From CAWJKP01 sp963843465 (GTDB lineage: Bacteria; Planctomycetota; Planctomycetia; Pirellulales; Thermoguttaceae): DNA of 64,000 nt. The stretch covers positions 1,178,001-1,242,000 of the forward strand of contig CAWJKP010000003.1 in assembly GCA_963843465.1 (NCBI GenBank), in the 5' to 3' direction. The notes under the pieces are model-generated. The model was not told the DNA's origin. It saw nothing but the letters and a program-made list of their open reading frames with translations, and ran no database searches. Shown here piece after piece: positions 45,926 to 55,264 of the stretch; the first letter of the stretch is position 1; each line of letters opens with the position of its first letter. The position numbers and the translations under genes were made by a program.

Positions 45926-47893
45926 TCAATCCCCCTCTGCCGGCCGCTGGATCGCCGCGCGGTAGTTGGGATTGTCGGCCTGGCCGGTGATCTCGTAGAG
46001 GAAACGGCTGGGGATCGTCGGCCGGGCCTTGCCCCATTTCATGCGGCTCAGGGCCAGCGTCAGGCTCAGCCTTTTCTGGGCCCGGGTCACCCCTACGTAG
46101 CAGAGCCGCCGCTCCTCGTCGATCGCCGAGGCGTCGGCCGCATCGACCGAGCGGCGGTGCGGCAGCAATCCCTCTTCCATGCCTACCAGGTAGACCTCGC
46201 GGAACTCCAAGCCTTTGGCGGCGTGAAGGGTCATCAGGGCCACCGCATCGCGGGCGAGCTTCGACTCACGGTCGCGATCGTCGTCGCTGCCCGTCAGGGC
46301 GATCTCCTGGAGGAAACCGGCCAGCGTCGGCGACGCCTCCCGCCGGCAATAGCCGGCCGCCGCGTTGACCACCTCTTCCACGGCCGACCAGCGGCTCTCC
46401 CGTTCGGCCTGCTCGGGGTAGAGCCGGGCCAACTCCTCCCGGTAGCCGCTCTCGGCGATCAACGAGCGGACCACCTCCGCCAGCGGACGGTGGCCAAGTT
46501 GGCCGCGATGGCCGCCGACGAGGTTGCGGAACTTGGCGATCCCCGACGCGGCGGCCCCCGGCACGCGCCCGGCCTGCGACGCCTCGCCCAGCACCTCCCA
46601 GACCGGCCGGCCCGCTGCTACGGCCTGCTCCAGAAGCCGCGTGATCGTCGCCTGGCCGACGCCTCGCGGCGGGGTGTTGATCACCCGCAGCAACGAGACC
46701 TCGTCGTGCGGGTTCAGCAGCAGCTTCAAGTAGGCCAGCACGTCGCGGACTTCCTTGCGGTCGTAAAACGACATCCCGCCGACCAGCACGTAGGGGATCT
46801 TCGTCCGCCGCAGCTCCGCCTCGAAGACTCGCGGCTGTTCGTTCGTGCGGAAAAGGATGGCCACTTCCCGCGGCTGGACGCCCTGGCCTTGGAGCCGCGT
46901 CTGGATCTCCTCGACCACGCCCTTGGCCTCCAGCTCCTCGCTATCGAATTGCAGGATCCGCGGCGGCTCCCCGCGGGACGTCGCCCGCAACACCTTGGCA
47001 TGACGCAGCTTGTTGAAGCCGATCAGCCGGTTGGCCCAGGCGATGATCTCCCGGGTGGAGCGGTAGTTGACCTCCAGCCAGACGACCTTGGCCTCAGGCC
47101 AGTCGTCGCGGAAGCGGAGGATGTGCCTCACCTCGGCGCCCCGCCAGCCGTAGATCGACTGGTCGTCGTCGCCCACGACGCACAGGTTGCGGTGCCCGCC
47201 GGCCAGGGCCTTGACGATGCGGTACTGGCTGCCGTTGGTGTCCTGGTACTCGTCAATCAGCAGGTGGTCGAACCGCCGGGCCTCCGCCTGGCGGATCTCG
47301 GGAAGACGGGAGAAGAGCTCCTCGGTCAACAGGAGCAGGTCGTCGAAATCGACGGCGCCCTGGGCCTTGAGGGTCTTCTGGTAACGGCGGTACGCGGCGG
47401 CGGCCAGATGTTCCTTGTCGGTTTGGGCGGTAGCGGACGCCCGGTCGGGGCGGACCGAGGCGTTTTTCCAGCGGCTAATCAGGGCCAGCAGGTCGCCGGG
47501 CCGTAGCAGGCCGTCGCCCACCCGGATCTCCCGCAACGCCGCGCGGGCCACGCTCTCCTGGTCCCCCCGGTCGTAGATGGCAAACTGAGCAGGATAACCG
47601 AGATGGTGAATGTTGCGGCGGAGGATGCGGACACAGAGGGAATGGAAGGTGGAGACTTCCGGTTTCTCCTTCTTGCCTTTCCCCAGCAGGGCCGCCACGC
47701 GCTGCTGCATTTCGGCCGCGGCCTTGTTGGTGAACGTCACCGCCAGGATCCGCTCCGGCCGGACGCCGTGCCCGATCAGCCGGGCGATACGGTAGGTCAC
47801 CACCCGCGTCTTGCCCGAGCCGGCCCCCGCCAGCACCAACAGCGGGCCGGAGAGCGTCGTGACGGCTTCCAACTGTGCGGCATTGAGATCCAT
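45926..47893 (-). CDS. UvrD/PcrA/Rep-type DNA helicase
   Basis: A superfamily 1A 3'-5' helicase of 655 residues with motif I GAGSGKT (23-29), Ia AVTFTNKAAAEM, II IDEYQDTN, III VGDDDQSIYGWRGA, IV NYRST, V MTLHAAKGLEF and VI VGVTRAQKRL. It unwinds DNA in repair and at stalled forks. The C-terminal tail present in PcrA/UvrD is short, so the closest match in length is Rep. It is divergent from the YfgM-like gene. Confidence 0.95.
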   Translation of the reverse strand: MDLNAAQLEAVTTLSGPLLVLAGAGSGKTRVVTYRIARLIGHGVRPERILAVTFTNKAAAEMQQRVAALLGKGKKEKPEVSTFHSLCVRILRRNIHHLGYPAQFAIYDRGDQESVARAALREIRVGDGLLRPGDLLALISRWKNASVRPDRASATAQTDKEHLAAAAYRRYQKTLKAQGAVDFDDLLLLTEELFSRLPEIRQAEARRFDHLLIDEYQDTNGSQYRIVKALAGGHRNLCVVGDDDQSIYGWRGAEVRHILRFRDDWPEAKVVWLEVNYRSTREIIAWANRLIGFNKLRHAKVLRATSRGEPPRILQFDSEELEAKGVVEEIQTRLQGQGVQPREVAILFRTNEQPRVFEAELRRTKIPYVLVGGMSFYDRKEVRDVLAYLKLLLNPHDEVSLLRVINTPPRGVGQATITRLLEQAVAAGRPVWEVLGEASQAGRVPGAAASGIAKFRNLVGGHRGQLGHRPLAEVVRSLIAESGYREELARLYPEQAERESRWSAVEEVVNAAAGYCRREASPTLAGFLQEIALTGSDDDRDRESKLARDAVALMTLHAAKGLEFREVYLVGMEEGLLPHRRSVDAADASAIDEERRLCYVGVTRAQKRLSLTLALSRMKWGKARPTIPSRFLYEITGQADNPNYRAAIQRPAEGD

Positions 47894-47969
47894 TTCACCA
47901 ACCCATATCGCAATTTGCCGAATTGAAGTTTATACTTCATCCTTTAACCCCCGAAGAGGTCCGCCGCAG

Positions 47970-48878
47970 ATGAAAAGCGAGCAGCGCCACAAGCTCCAGC
48001 AGAATGAGTTGGCCGACTGGCTGGGACGCGTCTATGCCCTCATCAAGCCCTATGCCAACGCGATCCTGGCGGTCGTCCTGCTGGCGGCGGTGATCGTCGG
48101 CCTGTGGACCTGGTGGAGTCGGCAGTCCAAAAGCGAGGTGTCCGCCGGCTGGGACCAGCTTTTCGCGGCCCTCGAGAGTGGCCGTATCGTCGAGATCGGC
48201 AAGGTCGCCGAACAGAATCCCAACAGCGAAATCGGCCTCTGGGCGACGGTGATCTCGGGCGATTTGCACCTGGCCAACGGCTGCCAGGAGCTGTTCAGCA
48301 ACAAGGCGACTGCCAGCCAGGACCTGCAAAAGGCCCTCGACGAATACGCCAGGGCCCGCGGCGAAGCCCGCAACTCCCTGCTCCGCGAGCGGGCCATCTT
48401 CGGACTGGCCAGGACTTACGAGGCCCTCAGCGGCACCCGCCAGTCCCAGGGCGAGCTCGACAAGGCCCTGCAGAACTACCAGGATCTGGTGAACAACTGG
48501 AAGGACGGGCCTTATTACTCCCTGGCCAAGGATCGGCTGGAAGACCTCAAGACCTCGGCCGCCACGCGCTTCTACGACAAGTTCGCCCACTTCGATCCCC
48601 AGCCTAAGTTCTCGCCGCCCGTGACGGGCCCCGCTTTCGACTCCAAGAGCCTCCAGGAGCAAACGCCGTCCCCGTCGGCCGGACTGGACATCAAGTTCCC
48701 CGAGATCGGCAAGAACCTGGGCAAGTCCACGGAGCAAGAGAAAGGCACGAAGGCATCGACCCCTGTGAAGCCCAGCACCCTGCCCGCCCTGCCCGACAAG
48801 ACGGTTCCCAAGGAGCCGGCCGGCGCGGGCCCCAAGGAGCCGGCCAGTACGGGCGCCAAGGAGCCGGCGAAGAAATAG
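47970..48878 (+). CDS. YfgM-like membrane TPR protein
   Basis: One TM helix (NAILAVVLLAAVIVGLWTWW) follows a cytoplasmic N-terminus, then TPR-like helices (WDQLFAALESGRIVEIGKVAEQ, KALDEYARARGEARNSLLRERAIFGLARTYEALSGTRQSQGELDKALQNYQDLV). The C-terminal 80 residues are Pro/Lys-rich with a repeated KEPA unit. E. coli YfgM works at the SecYEG translocon with PpiD; similar topology suggests, but does not prove, the same role. ATG 47970 is preferred to the in-frame upstream extension, which overlaps the helicase. Confidence 0.75.
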   Translation: MKSEQRHKLQQNELADWLGRVYALIKPYANAILAVVLLAAVIVGLWTWWSRQSKSEVSAGWDQLFAALESGRIVEIGKVAEQNPNSEIGLWATVISGDLHLANGCQELFSNKATASQDLQKALDEYARARGEARNSLLRERAIFGLARTYEALSGTRQSQGELDKALQNYQDLVNNWKDGPYYSLAKDRLEDLKTSAATRFYDKFAHFDPQPKFSPPVTGPAFDSKSLQEQTPSPSAGLDIKFPEIGKNLGKSTEQEKGTKASTPVKPSTLPALPDKTVPKEPAGAGPKEPASTGAKEPAKK

Positions 48879-48883
48879 TCGTA

Positions 48884-49084
48884 GGGTGGGTAAGTTCGTA
48901 GTACCGGCTTCAGCCGGAAACCCGCCGCAAGACCGCCTAAAGGCGGGACTACGAACCGCCGCAAGACCGCCTAAAGGCGGGACTACGAACCGCCGCAAGA
49001 CCGCCTAAAGGCGGGACTACGAACCGCGGCACGACCGCCTGAAGGCGGGACTACGAACCGCGTACAGTCCAAAAGCCACCCTAC
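48884..49084. repeat. tandem family C array nested in family A ends
   Basis: Four 34-base units (48922-48955, 48956-48989, 48990-49023, 49024-49057), each containing GACCGCCTAAAGGCGGGAC followed by TACGAA. The first three are identical and the last has three changes. Outside them is GTAGGGTGGG on the left and CCACCCTAC on the right, the ends of family A, so one REP family sits inside another. Confidence 0.9.
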
Positions 49085-49112
49085 GGAGCGAGCGTCCCCA
49101 AGGGAGCAAGCG

Positions 49113-50112
49113 GTGCCGCCGGAAAACCTCTCCTCCCAGCCGCTGGAGCTCGTGGTCGCCCCCGAACAGTCGGGTTGGCGGCTGGACATCTTCCTCGCCA
49201 GCCATTTCCCCGCCTACAGCCGCGCCCATCTCCGCCGAGTAATTACCGCCGGCGGCGTGACCATCGATCGAAGCCAGGGCGGAAAGCCCGCCTACCGGCT
49301 CCATCCCGGCCAGCGGGTCGTGGTCGTGCTCCCCGCGATCCCGCGCGAGGCCCCCCAGCCGGAAGACATCCCCCTGGAGATCCTCTACGAGGACGACTGG
49401 CTGGCGGTGATCAACAAGCCGCCGCGGATGGTGGTCCATCCGGCCCGGGGCCACTGGTCGGGCACGCTCGCCAGCGCCTTGCAGCACCATTTCGGCGGCG
49501 GCCTGAGCACGGCCGGCGGTCCCACCCGGCCCGGCATCGTCCACCGGCTGGACCGCGACACCAGCGGCGCGATCCTCGTGGCCAAGCACGACCTGGCCCA
49601 CGGCCTGTTGGGCGCCCAGTTCCAGACCCGGGCGATCCGCAAAGAGTACTTCGCCCTGGTGGCCGGCGCTGGATCGCGACCGCGACCTGATCGACCTGCC
49701 GATCGGCGTCCACCCGCAGCAGCGGGAGAAGATGGCCATCCGCCGCGGCGACTCCCAGAGCCGGCCGGCCCAGACCTACTACGAGGTCATCGAGCGCTTC
49801 GACGGCTATGCGGCCCTTCGGGTGCGGCCCCAGACCGGACGGACGCACCAGATCCGCGTCCATCTCAACCACGTCGGCTGCCCGGTGCTCTGCGACCGTC
49901 ATTACGGCGGCCGATCCCAGATCACCCGCGGCGAGATCCGCCGCCAGCCGGACGACGACCAGGTGCTCCTGGACCGTCAGGCCCTTCACGCCTGGCGGCT
50001 GGCTTTTCTACACCCGGCGACGCAAAAGCCGCTGGAGGTGGAAGCGCCCTTGCCGGCGGACATCGCGGGCGTGTTGCAGGAATTGCGGCTCTATCGCACG
50101 ATTGCCGGATAA
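49113..50112 (+). CDS. RluA/RluD-type pseudouridine synthase (one frame break)
   Basis: An S4-like RNA-binding N-terminus (GWRLDIFLASHFPAYSRAHLRRVITAGGVTI) precedes the catalytic domain with the aspartate motif HRLDRDTSG. The frame runs from GTG 49113 to about 49670, then continues one base later from DRDRDLIDLPIGVHPQQREKMAIR to GRTHQIRVHLNHVGCPVLCDRHYGG. One extra G near 49668 explains the break. The enzyme isomerises uridines in rRNA; RluD is the best match by layout, but the target site is not determined. About 332 residues after repair. Confidence 0.88.
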
Positions 50113-50181
50113 CGCCACCACCGGCCTCGTGCCGGTGGAGCGATGATTGGCAGCTAGGAACGCCGTTGCCCAATGAACTCC

Positions 50182-50240
50182 GATCTTTTCCGTTTCCGCG
50201 CGCGGGGCTTTAGCCGGGCCGGGCGGAAACGGAAAAGATC
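50182..50240. terminator. strong hairpin after the pseudouridine synthase gene
   Basis: The arm GATCTTTTCCGTTTCCGC (50182-50199) pairs perfectly over 18 bases with GCGGAAACGGAAAAGATC (50223-50240). No U-tract follows, so it may be a REP-like element as much as a terminator. A smaller CCACCGGC..GCCGGTGG hairpin precedes it at about 50115-50139. Confidence 0.6.
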
Positions 50241-50329
50241 GCGAATCGGTGTCACGTCGTTGTTACCTGCCAATCACTGCCCCACGGGGATAGATCCGGT
50301 GGTGGCGGATACGATTTGAGAATTTGCGT

Positions 50330-50950
50330 TTACTTTTCCCGTTTTCGAGCTGGGCGCGCGTGATAGATCACTGATAACTGGCATTTCGGTAACGCCTGAC
50401 CGAGCCTCTCCACGCCGTTCGGCGTGACGTTCGGGACCGTGAGGACCAAGCTCCGGAGTTCCGTCATTCCCTTGAGATGCTCCAAGCCGGCATCCGTCAC
50501 CCGCGTGTCCTCGAGTCCCAACGTCTGGAGATGCGTCAATCCCTTAAGATGATACAAGCCGCTATCGGTGACCTGCCTGCTAAAGAGGTCAAATCTCTGA
50601 AGCTGGGTTAGTTGCGTCAGATGCACCAGGCTGGCATCGGTCACCCACGAGCTATTAAAATACACGTGAACAACCGTTGCGAAGAAATCTTCTCCCAGTA
50701 GGTCCCGAAGCCACGCTGGTCCAGGCGGCCTTGCACTTGGGAGTTCATTGCCGGAGTTGTCGAGCTCATAATCGCATACGACGACCCCGCCCAACTTCCT
50801 TATCTCCTCCACCGCCGCCTTCTGCTCTCGGGCCCTCTTGATCCTGACGGCGACCCAGCTCATGCCGAGGCTCGCCAGAAACATCAGCAAAAACAGTGAG
50901 CGCAGACTGTACTGGAACCGGCGGCGGCGGGGTTTCTGCGTCTCGCTCAT
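50330..50950 (-). CDS. leucine-rich-repeat membrane protein
   Basis: The 206-residue product begins with a basic stretch and the planctomycete motif FQYSLRSLFLLMFLASLGMSW (one TM helix), then a short domain and three to four LRRs (LTQLQRFDLFSRQVTDSGLYHLKGLTHLQTLGLEDTRVTDAGLEHLKGM). It is the same type as the gene at 25067-26053 but lacks the first two TM helices. Role unknown; probably a surface or inner-membrane binding protein. Confidence 0.8.
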   Translation of the reverse strand: MSETQKPRRRRFQYSLRSLFLLMFLASLGMSWVAVRIKRAREQKAAVEEIRKLGGVVVCDYELDNSGNELPSARPPGPAWLRDLLGEDFFATVVHVYFNSSWVTDASLVHLTQLTQLQRFDLFSRQVTDSGLYHLKGLTHLQTLGLEDTRVTDAGLEHLKGMTELRSLVLTVPNVTPNGVERLGQALPKCQLSVIYHARPARKREK

Positions 50951-51018
50951 GACCGTAGTATAGCCGGGGCCGGCCTTGGGCGTGAATAGCTGCCGTGGGG
51001 GTGAATAGCTGTCGTCTC

Positions 51019-51219
51019 AGCCCCGAAGGGGCGCGACTCGCTAGCCCAGGGGCGCAGCCCTGGGACGCGAAGCCGCAAGGCCGTCGTAGCCCCGAAGGGG
51101 CGTCACAACCCTGCCACGGACCATCGGCGGCAGCGCCCCGTTGGGGCTTGCAGCGATGAGGGAGACCTGGTCCCCAGGGCTGGCGCCCTGGGCTATCGAG
51201 TGACGCCCCTTCGGGGCTG
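51019..51219. repeat. AGCCCCGAAGGGGC repeat cluster (family Q)
   Basis: Several copies of the palindrome AGCCCCGAAGGGGCG alternate with GCCCAGGG..CCCTGGG arms (51019-51063, 51088-51105, 51130-51219). The 50951-51501 gap also holds repeat A copy 4 and no gene. Confidence 0.8.
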
Positions 51220-51252
51220 ATGCGGGTCGCATGGATACACAACGGAACGCGA

Positions 51253-51351
51253 GTAGGGTGGGACAAGCTCGCCTCAGCCAACGCCGGCCCACCGCCTCCG
51301 CCGGACTCGTGGTGGGCCGGCGGCCGCCACGGCGGCCTTGTCCCACCCTAC
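51253..51351. repeat. GTAG-bounded repeat family A, copy 4
   Basis: GTAGGGTGGGACAAGCTCGCC..GCGGCCTTGTCCCACCCTAC. The halves are in the opposite order to copies 1-3. Confidence 0.9.
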
Positions 51352-51501
51352 CTTTCTTGGACCACGGCTTGGAACGCGCTTGCAAAACGGCCGGCCGGTA
51401 GTCACAATTTCTCCAGAGGCGCTTGGCGGCAGCGGTTGCGATCGCGCGACCCGCGTGAGCCGCGCCGGCGCCGCAGCGCATCAGCCCGGGAGAATAGGAA
51501 C

Positions 51502-52812
51502 ATGCGGAAAACGAAAGCCACGCGACGAGAGTTCCTCAGGTCGGCGGCCCGGACGGGCGCGGTGCTGGCGCTGCCGGCGCTCGTCCCGGCGGCCGTGCTG
51601 GGCAAGAATGGGGCCGTCGCGCCCAGCGAGAAGATCCTCGTGGGGGGCATCGGCATCCAGGGCCGCGGCATGTCCGACCTGCAGTGGATCATGGGCAATC
51701 CCGACGTGCAGTTCCTCGCCATTTGCGACCTGCAGAAGAAGCAACGGCTGAAGGTGAAGAGCGTCGTGGACGACCGCTACGGCAACAAGGACTGCCGGAT
51801 GTATCCGGAAATCCGCGCCTTCCTCGCCGAGCGGACGGACCTCGACGCCGTGCTGATCGCCACGGGCGACCGCTGGCACGCGATGGCGTCGATCCTGGCG
51901 ATGCGGGCGGGCAAGGACGTCTACACCGAGAAGCCCTCCTGCATGACCATCGCCGAGGGCCGCGCGGTGGTCGAGACGGCCCGCCGCTACGCCCGCGTCT
52001 ACCAGACCGGCACGCAGCGCCTCAGCGAGGCCAACCACGTCTTCTGCATCGAGATGGCCCGCACCGGCCGGCTGGGCAAAGTCCACACGGCCTACGCCCA
52101 CATCGCCCCCTGGGACGCCGCGGAGATGCGCTACGACTGGCTGCCGGCCGAGCCCCAGCCGCCCAAAGAGGAGGTGGACTGGGACGCCTGGCTGGGCCCC
52201 TGCCCGTGGCGGCCCTACAACCCCAGCTACGTCGGCGGCGGCTGGCGGGGCTTTTACGATTTCCACACCAGTTGCATCGGCGAATGGGGCGCGCACACCT
52301 TCGCCCAGGCCCAGGCGGGCATCGGCTGCGGCGAGTGCTCGCCCGTCGAGTATGAGTACGTCGCCAACGACAGCGGCGACGGCATGGTCACCCACTTCGC
52401 CAACGGCGTGAAGATGATCTTCTCCCGCGGCAACAAGTATTGGCACGGCTCCTGCGGCGAGCGGTTCGACGGCAGCGAGGGCTGGGTCGCCGCCGCCGAC
52501 GGCTACGCCAAGCCCAACGTCTCCTCGCCGGCCCTGTTGGGCGAGTACAAGACGGTCGTCGGCGAATATGTCGCCCGCACGGGCAGGGCCCTGAACCACA
52601 TGCGGAACTTCCTCGACTGCGTCAAGAGCCGCCAGCCCACCGTCGCCAACCCGGCCGTCATGCACCACTCGATGACCACGGTCCACGCCGCCAACATCTG
52701 CATGTGGCTGCGGCGAAGCCTCAAGTTCGACCCGGTCAAGGAGGAGTTCGTAGGCGACGACCAGGCCAACCGCCTCCGCAGCCGCGCCATGCGGGAACCC
52801 TATGTGTATTAA
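51502..52812 (+). CDS. Tat-exported Gfo/Idh/MocA-family oxidoreductase
   Basis: A twin-arginine signal (RREFLRSAARTGAVLALPAL) sends the folded protein to the periplasm. The N-terminal Rossmann domain carries GGIGIQGRGM, and YTEKPSCMT is the EKP motif with the catalytic lysine; the C-terminal domain has the planctomycete-type WDAWLGPCPWRPYNPSY and YDFHTSCIGEWGAHT. These enzymes oxidise or otherwise process sugars with bound NAD(P). ATG 51502 follows TAGGAAC. A HEAT-repeat protein on the same strand follows after a repeat, the usual planctomycete pairing. Confidence 0.9.
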   Translation: MRKTKATRREFLRSAARTGAVLALPALVPAAVLGKNGAVAPSEKILVGGIGIQGRGMSDLQWIMGNPDVQFLAICDLQKKQRLKVKSVVDDRYGNKDCRMYPEIRAFLAERTDLDAVLIATGDRWHAMASILAMRAGKDVYTEKPSCMTIAEGRAVVETARRYARVYQTGTQRLSEANHVFCIEMARTGRLGKVHTAYAHIAPWDAAEMRYDWLPAEPQPPKEEVDWDAWLGPCPWRPYNPSYVGGGWRGFYDFHTSCIGEWGAHTFAQAQAGIGCGECSPVEYEYVANDSGDGMVTHFANGVKMIFSRGNKYWHGSCGERFDGSEGWVAAADGYAKPNVSSPALLGEYKTVVGEYVARTGRALNHMRNFLDCVKSRQPTVANPAVMHHSMTTVHAANICMWLRRSLKFDPVKEEFVGDDQANRLRSRAMREPYVY

Positions 52813-52822
52813 GCGTGCGTCC

Positions 52823-52919
52823 GTAGGGTGGGACAAGGCCGCCTTGGCGGCCGCCGGCCCACCATGATTTGGCCGCACTGGTGGGCCGGCATCGCTCACG
52901 CGAGCTGGTCCCACCCTAC
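52823..52919. repeat. GTAG-bounded repeat family A, copy 5
   Basis: GTAGGGTGGGACAAGGCCGCC..GCGAGCTGGTCCCACCCTAC, between the oxidoreductase and HEAT genes. Confidence 0.9.
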
Positions 52920-52964
52920 TCGTAGAAGACAATGAATTGAGGAATCGAAGGAGAATCCGCCATC

Positions 52965-55198
52965 ATGGGGAAAAGCCTGCTGAACTTCGCTCTGGCCGCG
53001 GCGCTCTTGGCCGCCACCACCGCCGCCGCATCCGCCGCCACGGAGGCGCAACTCCTCGCCGTGCTCAAGTCCAACGCAACCCAGAAAGAGAAGGTTGACG
53101 CCTGCCGCGAGTTGGCACGCGTGGCCGGCAAGCAGTCCGTCCCCGTGCTGGCCGCCCTGCTGGGCGACGAGAAGCTCTCGCACATGGCCCGCTACGCCCT
53201 GGAGACCATCCCCGACCCGTCCGTGGACGACGCCCTGCGCGACGCCCTGGGCAAGCTCCAGGGCCGGCCCCTGCTGGGCGTGATCGGCAGTCTCGGCGTG
53301 CGGCGCGACGCCAAGGCCGTCGGCGCGATCGCCAAACTGCTGACCAACGCCGACGACAAGCTAGCCCAGGCCGCCGCCCGGGCGCTGGGCCAAATCGGCA
53401 CGCCCGAGGCCGCTAGCGCCCTCAGCAGCGCCCTCAGGCACGAGCAGACTCGCCTGAAAGCTAACGAACTCTTCGAGTCCACCCCGTTGCCCGGCGCGCC
53501 GGCGGCCGTGTGCGAGGGCCTCTTCCGCTGTGCGGAGTCGCTGGCGGCTGCGGGACAGGGGGCGGAATCGCAGGCGATCTACGACGACCTCCGCGGCCTG
53601 CGATACGCCCCGCAGCAGGTCCGCGCGGGGGCCCTGCGAGGCGCGATCCTGGCTCGCCAGAAGGAAGGCATCCCGCTGATGTTGGAAGCCATCCGCGGCA
53701 AGGACCACGTCCGGACCGCCGCCGCCGCGCGGACGGCGATGGAGATGCCCGGCCCGGAGGTCACCGCGGCGCTGGCCAGCGAGCTGCCCAAGCTGCCCGC
53801 CGAAAAGCAGGTCCTGCTGATCGACACGCTGGGCTACCGAGGCGACGCCTCGGCCGGGCCGGCCCTGTTGGCCCTGGCCTCGAAGGGCCCCGACAACGTC
53901 CGCCTGGCAGCCATCCACAACCTCACGCACTTGGGCTACACGCCCGCCCTGACGCTCCTGGCCGAGCTGTCGCTGGCGGACAACGCCGAGCTGGCCGCCG
54001 CCGCGCGGGCCTGCCTGGGTAGCTTCCCCGGCAAGGACGCCGACGCCGCCATTCTGGCCCTCTTGGCCCACAAGGAGGCCAAGGTTCGCCGCCTGGCCGT
54101 GGAGATGGTCGGGCAGCGGAACTTCACGCAGTCGGCCTGCAGCCTGCTGAAGGCCGCCGCAGACGATGACGAGTCCGTTCGCATTGCCGCCCTGAATGCC
54201 TTGCGCGACCAGGCCGGACTGGCCGAGCTGCCCGCCCTGCTGAACCTCCTGGTCAAGGCCCGCTCGTCCGCCGAGTCGCAAGCGGCGGAGAGCGCCCTGG
54301 CGCGCTCTGCGCCCGCCAGAGCGGGCCGGCCGCCGGGAAGGTGGTCATCGTCAAGGCCCAGTATGGCGAGCTGCCGGAGGGCCCCTTGGCTGACGTGACC
54401 CCACAGGTAGCCGCCCTGGTCAAGGCCGGCGCGCTGGCGGTGGAGGCCTCCAACGACAACTTTGGCGACCCGGCCCAAGGGCATCCCAAGAAGCTCCGCA
54501 TCGACTACCGCGCGGGTGGCGTCACAGCCAGCAAGACCGTCGGCGAGGGGGAGACCGTCACGTTCACGGCCACCTCGACGCCTCCGGCGATCGTCGATGC
54601 GATCTGCGGAGCGATGGCAGAGGCCCGGGGCGAGGCGAAGCTCGCGCTGCTGCGAGCGTTGCGATCGGCCGGCGGGCCCAAGGCCCTCAAGACCGTCTGG
54701 GAGGCCGCCACCGACCTCGATGCCCAGGTCAGGGAGACGGCGCTGCGCGTGCTGTGCGACTGGCCCACGCCTGATGCCCTGCCCCTGCTGGCCGAGTTGG
54801 CCAAGGCGCCCCGGACCAAGACCATCACCAAGACCATCAAGGTCCTGGCCCTGCGCGGCTTCGTGCGGCTCGTGCCCCAGCAGGACGCGCCCGACGCGAA
54901 GAAGCTCGATGCGCTGAAGGAGGCGATGGCCCTGGCCGATCGCAGCGAGGAGAAGCGGTTGGTGCTCAGCGCCCTGGGCAACGTTCCCACGGTCGACGCC
55001 CTCACGCTGGTCACCTCGCACCTGGACAACCCGGAGCTGAAAGAGGAAGCCTGCCTGGCCGCGGTGGCGATCGCCGAGAAGATCGCCTCCGAGCACGGCG
55101 CCGAAGCGACCGCGGCGATGCGACAGGTCGCCAACGCGACGACCAACAAGAAGCTCGCCGCCCAAGCCAGCGCCATCGCCCGTCGGGGGAAGAAATAG
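52965..55198 (+). CDS. exported HEAT-repeat protein (one frame break)
   Basis: A signal peptide (FALAAALLAATTAAASAA) precedes some ten HEAT units (SVPVLAALLGDEKLSHMARYALETI; DKLAQAAARALGQIGTPEAASALSSAL). A missing C near 54310 shifts the frame; the continuation carries a beta domain resembling DUF3395 (DVTPQVAALVKAGALAVEASNDNFGDP, KLRIDYRAGG) and then HEAT units again to the end. Repaired length about 744 residues. AAGGAG lies ten bases before the ATG. It is probably a periplasmic scaffold, perhaps acting with the upstream oxidoreductase. Confidence 0.85.
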
Positions 55199-55264
55199 CC
55201 TGGATCATTGGCGGACCCGGGCGTTTACAACGCGGAATGTTCGACACTAGCCTCGCCACTCGCC

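Noticed and set aside
48922..49057. Possible CRISPR array
   Set aside because: The 34-base units abut directly with no variable spacers and each contains a REP-type hairpin; no cas gene is near.
50182..50240. Classical intrinsic terminator
   Set aside because: The stem is strong, but no T-run follows on either strand, so it is reported only as a probable terminator or REP-like element.
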